From: Meiothermus sp. QL-1
Lineage (GTDB): Bacteria > Deinococcota > Deinococci > Deinococcales > Thermaceae
NCBI RefSeq assembly: GCF_003351145.1
Contig: NZ_QQSV01000002.1
Location: 310,001-374,000 of the forward strand
DNA: 64,000 nucleotides
Direction of reading: 5' to 3'
In this document: piece by piece, positions 52,273-60,498 of the stretch
Numbering within the stretch: the stretch's first letter is position 1
Layout of the letters: each line of letters begins with the position of its first letter
Program-made: the position numbers and the translations under genes
The notes under the pieces: generated by a model
Database searches by the model: none
What the model saw: the letters and a program-made list of their open reading frames with translations, nothing else
What the model was told of the DNA's origin: nothing

Positions 52273-54654
52273 GTGTTGCGCTTGCTTGGCCTGGGCCTCC
52301 TTTTGGTGCTGGTGGCCTGCCAGCGCGGTGCCACCTTGCCGCCCAACAGCGGGTACTGGTCCGATGCCCGCTTCTGGGCCAGTTTGGGCCTGGAGAAACC
52401 GAGGGCAGGCCAGGAGGTGGTCATTCCAGCCGGCAGCAGGGTGATTCTGGACGAGGACCCCCCACCCCTTGGAGGAATCACCGTTTTGGGGGAACTCGAG
52501 TTCGCTCGCAAAGACTTGAGCCTGCGCGTGGGCTACCTGATGGTGCACGGCCCTGGAGTGCTTCGGATTGGCTCCGAGGCGCAGCCCTTCACCCATCGGG
52601 CCACCATCACGCTGACGGGAGTCCCCAGCGAGGCGGATGTGCACTTGGGCATGGGCACCAAGTTTCTGGGGGCCATGATGGGTGGGCGGCTCGAGATTAT
52701 CGGGGAAGACCGGGTCCCCTGGACCCGGCTGGCCGAGACCGCCCCAGCGGGCAGCACCCAGATTCGCCTCGCCCAGCCGGTGGACTGGCGGGTGGGGGAG
52801 CAGATTGTGATCGCCTCGACTGCCTTAGACCCTCACCAGGCCGAGGTGCGCACCATCCGCGCGGTGGACGGCACCCTGGTCACGCTGGATGCACCGCTGA
52901 CCTACGCACACTTTGGTCAGCTTCAGAGCTTCGAGGGGCGGGTGCTGGACGAGCGGGCTGAGGTGGGCCTGCTTTCGCGCAACATCGTGATTCAGGGGGA
53001 CGAGAACTGGATGGGAGGGTTTGGCGGGCACGTGATGGTGATGGGCTCCCACCCCGACCGGCGCGAGACCAACCCCGCCCTGCGCAGCCAGGCCCGCATT
53101 CGGGGCGTGGAGTTCCGCCGGCTGGGCCAGTTCAACCGTATCGCCCGCTACCCCTTCCACTGGCACTACAACGGGGACTCGAGGGGCGACTACCTGGAGA
53201 ACTCCAGCTTCCACAGCAACTTCCAGCGAGGCATTGTGGTGCACGGCACCGATAACGTGCGGGTCAGGAACAACGTTCTTTATAGCACCGTGGGCCACAG
53301 CATCGTGACCGAGGACGGCAGCGAGCAGGGCAACCGTTTTGAGGGCAATCTGGTGGTGCTCACCCGGGCTTTCCCCTACCTCCCCGACAACGATTTGCAA
53401 GAAGCGCAGAACGACCATAAGGCCGCCTCGTTTTGGATTAAGGGGCCTTCCAACGCCTTTGTGGGCAATGTGGCAGCTGGGGGCGAGTTCACCGCCTTCT
53501 GGTTCGACAACGTGGGGGCCGTGGACCCCCAGCGCTTTGAGTTCCGCGACAACACGGTGCACTCCTACCTGCTGGGCAAGGCCATTGGCGCCCCGGGCAA
53601 CGTGGGCGATTTGGGGGCCATCTGGATTACGGGCGACCGGGCGGCTCCTCGCTTTCACGGGCCCTTCGTGCTGGAGCGGCTTACCATCTACAAGACCCGT
53701 GCGGCCCTCTGGGCCAACCCGGCAGGCGACCCGGGGGGGGAGGTCTGGCTCGAGGTGCGCGACTCTGTGCTGGCCGATAACAGCGTGGCCACGGGGAGCC
53801 ACGGCCTGCGCGACTCGCTGGTTGTCGGGAGGAGCGCCAACCCGGATGCCGAGGGGGAGGTCGGGCGGTTTGGGGTGCAGGAGTACGGGGGGGCCACGCT
53901 GCTTCGGAATGTGACCTTCGTCAACTTCCCTCCGGGCACCAGCGCCCTGGCCACCCGCAACTGCTTCCGTGAAGGCCCCAGCATGGAGGTAGAGGGAATT
54001 CGCCTGGTCAACGCGCAGTTTGTCTTGTGCAGCGGCAACAGCGACCTGGCCATTGTAGACCGCGACGGCAGCCTGGGCGGCCAGCCGAGCACCCTGGTGT
54101 CGGCGGCCTACGGCGCCCGGGCCATGTATACCCAGGCCTGCACCCTGCACGCCTCGGCCAACGCCCGGGTCTGCCCGGGGGTTTGGAACTACCTCAACCT
54201 GTTTTTGGAGACCGACCGCTTTTACCGCAGTTACAGCGGGATGGCCCCTGACCTGGTGCGGACCGACGGGGTGCGCCAGAATGGCAGCGACGTAACCAAC
54301 CCGCCTTTTTACTGGACCCTCATCGAGGGGCAGACCTATACCTTGGACACCGACCTGGCCCAGTGGCAGTACCTCCGGCTGCGGTTGTATCCCAAGCACA
54401 AGAACCACGACGGCAGCCCTCGAGGGGCGGTGGTGGTCCTGCCCACCAGCCTTCAGGCCTTTGCGGTGTACCGCTGCGCTTTGGAGGGGCAGCGTCCTGG
54501 AAGGCAGTGCGAGGGCAAGACCCTGCTCCAACCCCTAGGGAGCCGGCTCGAGCTGGAGGCCTCCGTTCAGCCGGCCTACTTCTACGATCAAGCGGGGCGC
54601 ATCTACCTCAAACTCCTGGCCAACACCAATAGCTCGCTGCTGGTGGAGCGCTAA
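52273..54654 (+). CDS. G8-domain, right-handed beta-helix lipoprotein resembling CEMIP/TMEM2
   Basis: This 793-residue protein starts with a lipoprotein signal (LGLGLLLVLVACQ, Cys at about 16). Residues about 25-150 match a G8 domain (WSDARFWASLG, VVIPAGSRVILDED, LGELEFARKD), and about 160-530 form parallel beta-helix repeats. The segment YPFHWHYNGDSRGDYLENSS followed by GIVVHGTDNVRVRNNVLY and VGHSIVTEDG (about 293-355) closely resembles the core of animal CEMIP/TMEM2, which depolymerise hyaluronan. A role in binding or cutting a polysaccharide at the cell surface is likely but unproven. The GTG start is set by the promoter. Confidence 0.78.
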   Translation: MLRLLGLGLLLVLVACQRGATLPPNSGYWSDARFWASLGLEKPRAGQEVVIPAGSRVILDEDPPPLGGITVLGELEFARKDLSLRVGYLMVHGPGVLRIGSEAQPFTHRATITLTGVPSEADVHLGMGTKFLGAMMGGRLEIIGEDRVPWTRLAETAPAGSTQIRLAQPVDWRVGEQIVIASTALDPHQAEVRTIRAVDGTLVTLDAPLTYAHFGQLQSFEGRVLDERAEVGLLSRNIVIQGDENWMGGFGGHVMVMGSHPDRRETNPALRSQARIRGVEFRRLGQFNRIARYPFHWHYNGDSRGDYLENSSFHSNFQRGIVVHGTDNVRVRNNVLYSTVGHSIVTEDGSEQGNRFEGNLVVLTRAFPYLPDNDLQEAQNDHKAASFWIKGPSNAFVGNVAAGGEFTAFWFDNVGAVDPQRFEFRDNTVHSYLLGKAIGAPGNVGDLGAIWITGDRAAPRFHGPFVLERLTIYKTRAALWANPAGDPGGEVWLEVRDSVLADNSVATGSHGLRDSLVVGRSANPDAEGEVGRFGVQEYGGATLLRNVTFVNFPPGTSALATRNCFREGPSMEVEGIRLVNAQFVLCSGNSDLAIVDRDGSLGGQPSTLVSAAYGARAMYTQACTLHASANARVCPGVWNYLNLFLETDRFYRSYSGMAPDLVRTDGVRQNGSDVTNPPFYWTLIEGQTYTLDTDLAQWQYLRLRLYPKHKNHDGSPRGAVVVLPTSLQAFAVYRCALEGQRPGRQCEGKTLLQPLGSRLELEASVQPAYFYDQAGRIYLKLLANTNSSLLVER

Positions 54655-54678
54655 AAAAGCCCCCCCAAGGGGGGGCTT
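54653..54678 (-). terminator. Intrinsic terminator of the branched-chain-type binding protein gene
   Basis: AAGCCCCCCC / GGGGGGGCTT form a strong hairpin, followed on the minus strand by six T residues (complement of 54653-54658). It overlaps the stop codon of the G8 gene, which shares the hairpin on the other strand without a T-tract. Confidence 0.8.
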
Positions 54679-54693
54679 GGAGGCAGGCCTTTG

Positions 54694-55854
54694 CTACTGC
54701 CTGGCGGCCGGCGGGGCGAACTGGATCACCCGCAGCACCTCGCCGGGGTACTTGGCCTCCTTAAGACCGATTACGTAGTAGTCGGAGAGCTTGCGGTCGC
54801 CCTTGCTGTCGAACTCAATCCGGCCGGTGAGGCCGTCCATCCTCACCTCGCGCACAGCACGGGCCACCTGTTCGCGGGTGGGCTTGCGGCCGTTGTTGGC
54901 CTTGATGGCCGCCTCGATGGCGTTCAGGATCACGTTGGCCGCGTCGAAGGCGTAGACCGCGTAGGCCTCGGGGTCCTTGCCGAATTTGGCCTTGTAGCGG
55001 CGAGCGAACTCAGCCGCCTTGGGCAGGGTGCTGATGGGGCCTGCGGTGGTGGTGTAGACCACCCCTTTGGCCGCGCTGCCGGCAATTCTCACCAGGTCGG
55101 AGGAGTCCAGACCGTCCCCGCCCATGAAGGTGGCGGTGATGCCCCGTTCGCGCATTTGCTTGACCAGCACCCCACCCTTGTCGTAGATGCCCCCGTAGTA
55201 GACCAGGTCGGGGCGCTGGGCCCGCATCTGAAGGATGAGGGGCTGGAAGTTGGAGGCCTCTTCGGTGCCCACCAGAGCCACCACCTGGGCGCCCAGCTCG
55301 CGGGCCCGGGCAGCGAAGGCCTCGGCCAGGCCCTGGCCGTAGGGGGTCTTGTCGTGGATTACAAAGAGGCGCTGCTTGCGGAGCACCCGCACGGCATACT
55401 CAGCCCCCACCGGGCCCTGCACATCGTCGCGGCCGCAGATGCGGTTGACGTTCAGGTAGCCCCGGTCGGTGACCCGGGGGTTGGTGTTGGCCGGGGAGAC
55501 CATGACCAGGTTGGTGTCCTTGTAGATCTCCGAGGCCGGGATGGCCACGCCCGAGTTCAGGTGGCCCACGATGCCCAGGAGGTCGGGGTCGTTGACGATG
55601 CGCCGGGCTACCGCCACGCCCACATCAGGGGAGGCCTGGTCGTCCTGAGGGGCGAACTGGAGCTGGAAGCCGAGCTGCTGGAAGCGGGCCTGGGCATCCT
55701 CAATGGCCATCTGGGCCCCCTGGGCGATGGCCGTGCCCAGGGCCGACTGGGGCCCCGAGAGGGGCGAGACCGAGGCGATCTTGATGACGTTCGACTGGGC
55801 GCTGGCCATGCCCAAGGCCAAAGCGCCTAGCGCCAGGACTGCGAGCTTTCTCAT
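54694..55854 (-). CDS. Branched-chain amino-acid-type ABC substrate-binding protein (LivJ-like)
   Basis: The 386-residue exported protein has a signal peptide (MRKLAVLALGALALGMASAQ) and the type I periplasmic-binding fold of the LivJ family: IKIASVSPLSGPQSALG, GIVGHLNSGVAIPASEIYKD, FVIHDKTPYGQGLAEAFA and YAVYAFDAANVILNAIEA. It should deliver branched-chain or related amino acids to a Liv permease, which is not linked here. The ATG follows AGGAGG. TTGACG and TAGAAT occur upstream but only 14 bases apart. Confidence 0.92.
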   Translation of the reverse strand: MRKLAVLALGALALGMASAQSNVIKIASVSPLSGPQSALGTAIAQGAQMAIEDAQARFQQLGFQLQFAPQDDQASPDVGVAVARRIVNDPDLLGIVGHLNSGVAIPASEIYKDTNLVMVSPANTNPRVTDRGYLNVNRICGRDDVQGPVGAEYAVRVLRKQRLFVIHDKTPYGQGLAEAFAARARELGAQVVALVGTEEASNFQPLILQMRAQRPDLVYYGGIYDKGGVLVKQMRERGITATFMGGDGLDSSDLVRIAGSAAKGVVYTTTAGPISTLPKAAEFARRYKAKFGKDPEAYAVYAFDAANVILNAIEAAIKANNGRKPTREQVARAVREVRMDGLTGRIEFDSKGDRKLSDYYVIGLKEAKYPGEVLRVIQFAPPAARQ

Positions 55855-55988
55855 ACCACTCCTCCTTTGGCTAGCCAGGTACGGCTGGCCCATTCTACCT
55901 AAACCCTCGGGCGTCAATCCAGGGGGTGTAGGTTGGTTCAGCCCAGCCAGTACTGAGACTACACCATTTGGCCCCAGGTGCAATAGCC

Positions 55989-57182
55989 CTAGGGTTGGTC
56001 CTCCAACCGCCAGATGCGCCCCTCCAGGAGGTGGACCGCATAGACCTCCCCCTGTTCGTCCTCGCCGAAGGAGGCGACCCCCATGCTGGGGAAGCTGGCC
56101 TCGGTCCTGCGGGACCAGGTGCTGCCCACCCGGCGCAGGCTCCACAGGTGGGTGCCGAAGAAATCAGTGAAGAAGTAGCGGCCCTGCATCCGGGGAAAGC
56201 GGCTGCCCCGGTAGACATACCCCCCCACCACCGAGCGGCCCTCGGCCTGGGTGTAGGCGTGGACCGGGGGGGTCAGGCTGCTGTGGTGGCAGCCTGGGGG
56301 GGTGGCGTTATCGTTGCAGCGGGTGCCCTCCATGATTCGCCAGCCGTAGTTGAGCCCCTTGCCGCCTCGAGGACCCAGATTCACCTCCTCCATGGCGCTT
56401 TGGCCCACGTCCCCCAGCCAAAGGTCGCCCGTGGCCCGGTCGAAGCTGGCCCGCCAGGGGTTCCTCAGGCCGTAGGCCCAGACCTCCGAAACCCGGTTGC
56501 CCAGGCTGGGGTTGTCGGGGGGGATGCGGTAGTTGCGTCCGCCCTCGCTCGTGCTCACGTCGATCCGCACCACCTTGCCCAAGAGGTGGCGGTTGCCGCT
56601 TTGGGCCTCCAGCCGCTGGGCGAAGTTCTCCGGGTCGCCCCCCGAGCCGCCGTCGCCCAAGGGGATGTAGAGCAGACCATCGGGACCAAACCCCAGCCAG
56701 CCGGCATTGTGGTTGGCGTAGGGTTGGTCCACCAAGAGCACCACCTGCTCCGAGCTGGGGTCGGCCACCTTGGTGCTGCGGTTCATGGTGTAGCGGGCGA
56801 TTACGGTGTCGCCCGCGGTGTTGGTGTAGTTGACGTAGAAATAGCCGTTGTTGCGGTAGTCGGGGTGAAAGGCCAGGCCCAAAAGGCCCTGTTCACCCCC
56901 TTTGGAGACCTTGTCCGAGATGTCCAGCACCGGTTGGGCCCGGAGGCTGCCCGCCTGGATGAGCCGGATGCGCCCGCTCTTCTCCACCACGTAGAGGTCG
57001 CCGCTGCCGTCCTTGGCGTGGGTCAGGTAGAGGGGCTGGTTCAGGCCCGAGGCCACCTGCACCAGCCGAATCTGGGGTTCGCCGGTGGGCAGCGGATTTC
57101 CGGGCGGGGTGGGGTTTGAGGGGTTGAGGGCAGCCTCTTGGCAGCCCACCAGGGCAAGCAGGAGCAGGGTGAAGTGACGCAT
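55989..57182 (-). CDS. Sorbosone/glucose dehydrogenase-type (GSDH) beta-propeller lipoprotein
   Basis: This 397-residue protein carries a lipobox (LLLLALVGCQ, Cys at about 14) and a six-bladed PQQ sugar-dehydrogenase propeller: GLNQPLYLTHAKDGSGDLYV, GLLGLAFHPDYRNNGYFYV, YANHNAGWLGFGPDGLLYIP, WAYGLRNPWRASFD and WLGDVGQSAMEEVNL. Members oxidise aldoses using PQQ and Ca2+ in the periplasm; true activity depends on PQQ being available. The ATG follows GAGG. It diverges from the HExxH gene. Confidence 0.85.
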   Translation of the reverse strand: MRHFTLLLLALVGCQEAALNPSNPTPPGNPLPTGEPQIRLVQVASGLNQPLYLTHAKDGSGDLYVVEKSGRIRLIQAGSLRAQPVLDISDKVSKGGEQGLLGLAFHPDYRNNGYFYVNYTNTAGDTVIARYTMNRSTKVADPSSEQVVLLVDQPYANHNAGWLGFGPDGLLYIPLGDGGSGGDPENFAQRLEAQSGNRHLLGKVVRIDVSTSEGGRNYRIPPDNPSLGNRVSEVWAYGLRNPWRASFDRATGDLWLGDVGQSAMEEVNLGPRGGKGLNYGWRIMEGTRCNDNATPPGCHHSSLTPPVHAYTQAEGRSVVGGYVYRGSRFPRMQGRYFFTDFFGTHLWSLRRVGSTWSRRTEASFPSMGVASFGEDEQGEVYAVHLLEGRIWRLEDQP

Positions 57183-57268
57183 AAAACCTCGTCCCTACGC
57201 TACCCCCCAGGCCCTAAGGGCCGGCTTAAAAAGTTCTCAAGGACAGTAAAGCCTGGCTGGATGGAGCA

Positions 57269-57283
57269 TAGAATCGAGGTATG
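57269..57283 (+). promoter_or_regulatory. Leaderless -10 box of the HExxH protein gene
   Basis: TAGAAT (57269-57274) precedes the ATG at 57281 by six bases. Confidence 0.6.
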
Positions 57284-58048
57284 CACCTTTTCCCGCATCC
57301 CTACCTCCCCCTACAGGCCTCCGAGGGGGCGGTGCGCCGGGGGCGGGCCATGCAGGGGTATTTGCTCGAGCTTCACCGGGTGCTGGAGTCCTATGCACCG
57401 GTTCCTAGGGTGCACCTGCTGGTGCTGGACGAGGCCGACTGGAAAACCCGCACCCGGCACCCCTTTGGTTTTCCTTTTCAGCGCACCAGCCTGCGCGCGG
57501 GGCTGTACGTCTTCTGGCCAGCCCGCTACCCGGAGCGCCTGGTCTGGCGTCTGCGCGAGGCGCTGCTCCCGGTGGTGAGGCGGCTCGGGCCGCTGCCGGG
57601 CCCGGTGGAGGAGCTTCTCGACCTCAACCTGGGCCACGAGTACGCCCACGCGGTGGCGGTGGCCTGGCGGTGGCGCACCCGGGTGAGGTGGGTGGACGAG
57701 TTCCTGGCCAACTACCTCTACCTTCTGGCTTTGTCCCGAGCCCTGCCCGAGCTGTACCTTACGGTCCAAAGGTGGGGCTGCTGGCTGGCCGCGCTGAGGC
57801 CCAAGGAGCCCAGCCTGGGCAGCTATGAGCGCAAGCCCAAGGGTCTGGAGGACCAGCTTTGGTTTCAGGGGCAGTTTACTGCTCAGGCCGCGCGGCTGGT
57901 GGAGGAGCGGGGGGATGGGCTGCTTAGGGGGTTGCTCGAGGCTGCCCCCTTGCGCAGGGCCACGGTGCACCGGGTGTTGCTGGGCCTCGAGCCTGGTCTG
58001 CGGGACTGGTTTGCTATCTTTGCTCCCAAACAGGAGACTTTGTGCTAA
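57281..58048 (+). CDS. Putative zinc-dependent peptidase (HExxH protein), family unknown
   Basis: This 255-residue protein contains LGHEYAHAVAVAW (about 121-133), a candidate HExxH zinc site, followed 18 residues later by WVDEFLANYLYLLAL, whose glutamate could be the third ligand as in gluzincins. The N-terminal half has VHLLVLDEADWKTRTRHPFG and FPFQRTSLRAGLYVFWP. No signal peptide or membrane helix is clear. The stop codon overlaps the extended -10 of the downstream barrel gene. Enzyme activity is inferred only from the motif. Confidence 0.55.
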   Translation: MHLFPHPYLPLQASEGAVRRGRAMQGYLLELHRVLESYAPVPRVHLLVLDEADWKTRTRHPFGFPFQRTSLRAGLYVFWPARYPERLVWRLREALLPVVRRLGPLPGPVEELLDLNLGHEYAHAVAVAWRWRTRVRWVDEFLANYLYLLALSRALPELYLTVQRWGCWLAALRPKEPSLGSYERKPKGLEDQLWFQGQFTAQAARLVEERGDGLLRGLLEAAPLRRATVHRVLLGLEPGLRDWFAIFAPKQETLC

Positions 58049-58051
58049 ACT
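58043..58051 (+). promoter_or_regulatory. Extended -10 promoter of the small barrel protein gene
   Basis: TGC followed by TAAACT (58046-58051), overlapping the stop of the preceding gene; the leader of about 40 bases contains a GGAGG ribosome binding site. Confidence 0.5.
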
Positions 58052-58096
58052 ACCCGGGGTCTGGCGGGCTTTGGGCCAGACAAGGAGGTTATCAAG

Positions 58097-58558
58097 ATGA
58101 AGAAAATTTTTGCTTTGCTGGTAGTTGCGATGTTGAGCGGGGCTTTGGCCCAGGGCCGGGTGTTCGGTGAGGTGGCGACCGGCAACCTGAACATGGTGCC
58201 CAACTTCTCTTTGGGTGTGAGCGCCCGTGCCGGGGCCGAGGATGTCCTGGGCCCGCTGGCCCTGCGGGGTGGGTTTACCCTGAATACCAGCAGTGGGGGC
58301 ACCACCTTCGGGCTTGGTGCGGACGCCCTCTTCTTCCTGCGCGGCGTGAGCCCCACCTTCTACTTTGGCGGCGGGCTGGGGTTGCAGTCGGCGGGCAACA
58401 ACACCACCTTCAGCCTGGGCTTCCCGGTGGGCGTGGAGCTGCCGGTGACCCGCGACTTCAACTTCATCGCCGAGCTGCAGCCTGTGCTGAACTTCACGGG
58501 GGGACAGAGCCAGTTCACCCTGGCTTTGCAGGTGGGCCCACGCCTCTACTTCCGCTAA
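58097..58558 (+). CDS. Small outer-membrane beta-barrel-like protein
   Basis: This 153-residue protein has a signal peptide (MKKIFALLVVAMLSGALAQ) and a mature part of eight alternating amphipathic strands rich in Gly, Phe and Thr (LRGGFTLNTSSGGTTFGLGA, PTFYFGGGLGLQSAGNNTTF), ending in LQVGPRLYFR. This is the layout of small eight-stranded outer-membrane barrels. It has its own promoter and terminator. Function unknown. Confidence 0.72.
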   Translation: MKKIFALLVVAMLSGALAQGRVFGEVATGNLNMVPNFSLGVSARAGAEDVLGPLALRGGFTLNTSSGGTTFGLGADALFFLRGVSPTFYFGGGLGLQSAGNNTTFSLGFPVGVELPVTRDFNFIAELQPVLNFTGGQSQFTLALQVGPRLYFR

Positions 58559-58574
58559 GCTGACCCAGGCTTTT

Positions 58575-58600
58575 CGGGGGCCTTCGGGCCCCCGGTTTTA
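58575..58600 (+). terminator. Intrinsic terminator with UUCG tetraloop
   Basis: CGGGGGCC and GGCCCCCG form a perfect 8-bp stem closed by a TTCG loop, followed by GTTTTA on the plus strand, 16 bases after the barrel gene stop. It also separates the convergent MacB-like permease gene. Confidence 0.85.
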
Positions 58601-59809
58601 CTCGTAGCGCAGGGCCTCGATGGGGTCGAGGGCGGCGGCCCTCGAGGCAGGCCAGACCCCGAAGAAAAGCCCCACCAGGGCGCTTACCGTAAGGGCCAGC
58701 AGGAGGGTGCCGGGGCTCAGGATGAAAACCCTGAAGAAAGGCACGGTGGCGGTGATGGCGAGGAGGAGCAAAGCGGCCAGGGCCACCCCCAGAAGCCCTC
58801 CCAACAGGGTGAGCACCACCGCCTCGATTAAGAACTGCTGGCGGATCTGGCTCGAGGTGGCCCCCAGGGCCTTGCGCAGGCCTATTTCGCGGGTGCGCTC
58901 GGTGACCGAGACCAGCATGATGTTCATGATGCCAATACCCCCCACCAGGAGCGAGAGCCCCGCAATCCCTCCCAAAAGGGCCTGCAGGATGCGGGTGATG
59001 GAGCGCAGGGTGTCCTGGAAGCTTTCGGTGGAGGTCACCTGGTAGCGGCCCTTGCCGTAGCGGGCCTCGAAAAGGCGCTGCACCTGTTGCTTGACCCGGG
59101 TTGCATCGGCCCCCTTCCTGAGCGAAAGGACCACAAAGGCGTACTCCCCCCGCCGCGCGCTGGGGGAGGTGTTCCAGATGAGGGGGATGGGGGCGAAAAC
59201 GGTGGCGGTGGCCCCCAGGCCGCCAAAGATGCCCCCGGGGGGCTCCAGCACCCCCACCACGGTGAGCTCGAGCCGGCCCCCGTCGGGGTAGAAGAGGCGC
59301 ACCACCTGGCCCACCGCCTCGCGCCCGGGAAAAAGCTCCCTGGCCGCCCGGTCCGAGAGTACCGCCACCGCTAGACCGCCCCGGGCCTCCTGTTCGGTGA
59401 AGTAGCGCCCCCTGGCAACTCGGTTGGTGGGGTCAAGGCGGGGGAGGTCGCCGGGGGTGCCCTGGAGCGAGATGGAACGGCGCTCGCCGGGGCGCACTTC
59501 GTACTGCAGGCTGCCGAAAAGCTGGGGGATGACCTCCACCGGCAGGGAGGCCAGCGCCCGTAGGTCCTCCTCGCGGATGGGGGCGGTGCTGAAGTCGTGC
59601 CCTTCGTTGAAGTTGGGCTGAACGAAGACCGAGCGCCCCGCGATGGACTCCAGGTCCTGGGTGATGCCGGCGGAGGCCATCTGGCCCAGCGAGACCATGG
59701 CCGTCACGGCGAAGACCCCGATCACGATTCCTAAAAGGGCCAGGAAACTCCGCAGTTTGTTGACCCAGAGCGACTCGAAGGCCATGCGGAAGTTCTCCAG
59801 TGGGCTCAC
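58598..59809 (-). CDS. MacB-type ABC transporter permease (FtsX family)
   Basis: The 403-residue protein has one N-terminal helix (NKLRSFLALLGIVIGVFAVT), a large periplasmic MacB-PCD domain (about 50-270), and three C-terminal helices with GGIGIMNIMLVSVTERTREI and GLRKALGATSSQIRQQFLIE (about 280-320). Such permeases form mechanotransmission exporters for lipopeptides, toxins or lipoproteins. GTG start overlaps the ATPase stop as GTGA. It is the last gene of the YIP1-MacA-ATPase-permease operon. Confidence 0.88.
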   Translation of the reverse strand: MSPLENFRMAFESLWVNKLRSFLALLGIVIGVFAVTAMVSLGQMASAGITQDLESIAGRSVFVQPNFNEGHDFSTAPIREEDLRALASLPVEVIPQLFGSLQYEVRPGERRSISLQGTPGDLPRLDPTNRVARGRYFTEQEARGGLAVAVLSDRAARELFPGREAVGQVVRLFYPDGGRLELTVVGVLEPPGGIFGGLGATATVFAPIPLIWNTSPSARRGEYAFVVLSLRKGADATRVKQQVQRLFEARYGKGRYQVTSTESFQDTLRSITRILQALLGGIAGLSLLVGGIGIMNIMLVSVTERTREIGLRKALGATSSQIRQQFLIEAVVLTLLGGLLGVALAALLLLAITATVPFFRVFILSPGTLLLALTVSALVGLFFGVWPASRAAALDPIEALRYE

Positions 59810-60498
59810 GCGCTGCCTCCTTCGACCCTTCCATCCCGCAGCCGCACGATGCGCTGGGCGTAGGCGGCCACCTCGGGCTCGTGGGTGACCACCACGATGG
59901 TCTTACCCTGGCGGTGCAGGGCGGTGAAAAGGGCCAGGATCTCCTCGGCCGAACGGGAGTCGAGGTTGCCGGTGGGCTCGTCGGCCAAAAGCAGGTCGGG
60001 CTCCTGCACCAAGGCCCGGGCGATGGCCACCCGCTGCTTCTGCCCGCCCGAGAGCTCGGCCGGCAGGTGGTCGAGCCGGTCGCCCAGCCCCACCGCCTCC
60101 AGGGCGGCCCGGGCCCGCCGGAGCCGCTCGGCGGGGGGCAGGCCGCGGTAGACCAGGGGCAGCGCCACGTTGTGCAAAGCGGTGAGGCGGGGCAGCAGGA
60201 AGAAAGCCTGGAATACAAACCCCACCCGCCGGTTGCGGATGCGGGCCCTTTGGGCCTCGGAGAGCCCCTGCACCGCCTCGCCGCCCAGCCAGTAGGCGCC
60301 CTCGGTGGGGGTGTCCAGCAGCCCCATGATGTGCATCAGGGTGGACTTGCCCGAGCCCGAGGGCCCCATCAGGGCCACGAACTCCCCTGCGCGAATGGTC
60401 AGGTCCACCCCCGCCAGGGCCTGCACCTCCACCGTCCGGGCTCCGCTGCCGGAGCGGTAGACCTTGGTGATGCCCCGCATGAGCACCACCGGGGTCAT
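59806..60498 (-). CDS. MacB/LolD-type ABC transporter ATPase
   Basis: This 230-residue ATPase has Walker [21 protein letters not shown] (about 44-63), Q-loop [17 protein letters not shown], signature [16 protein letters not shown], Walker [16 protein letters not shown] and switch VVTHEPEVA. It drives the FtsX-type permease encoded next. ATG overlaps the adaptor stop as ATGA, and its own stop overlaps the permease GTG. Confidence 0.93.
   Translation of the reverse strand: MTPVVLMRGITKVYRSGSGARTVEVQALAGVDLTIRAGEFVALMGPSGSGKSTLMHIMGLLDTPTEGAYWLGGEAVQGLSEAQRARIRNRRVGFVFQAFFLLPRLTALHNVALPLVYRGLPPAERLRRARAALEAVGLGDRLDHLPAELSGGQKQRVAIARALVQEPDLLLADEPTGNLDSRSAEEILALFTALHRQGKTIVVVTHEPEVAAYAQRIVRLRDGRVEGGSA

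Noticed and set aside
52825-54531. 568-codon minus-strand frame opposite the G8 gene
   Set aside because: The plus strand has a promoter, lipoprotein signal and recognisable domains; the antisense frame has none.
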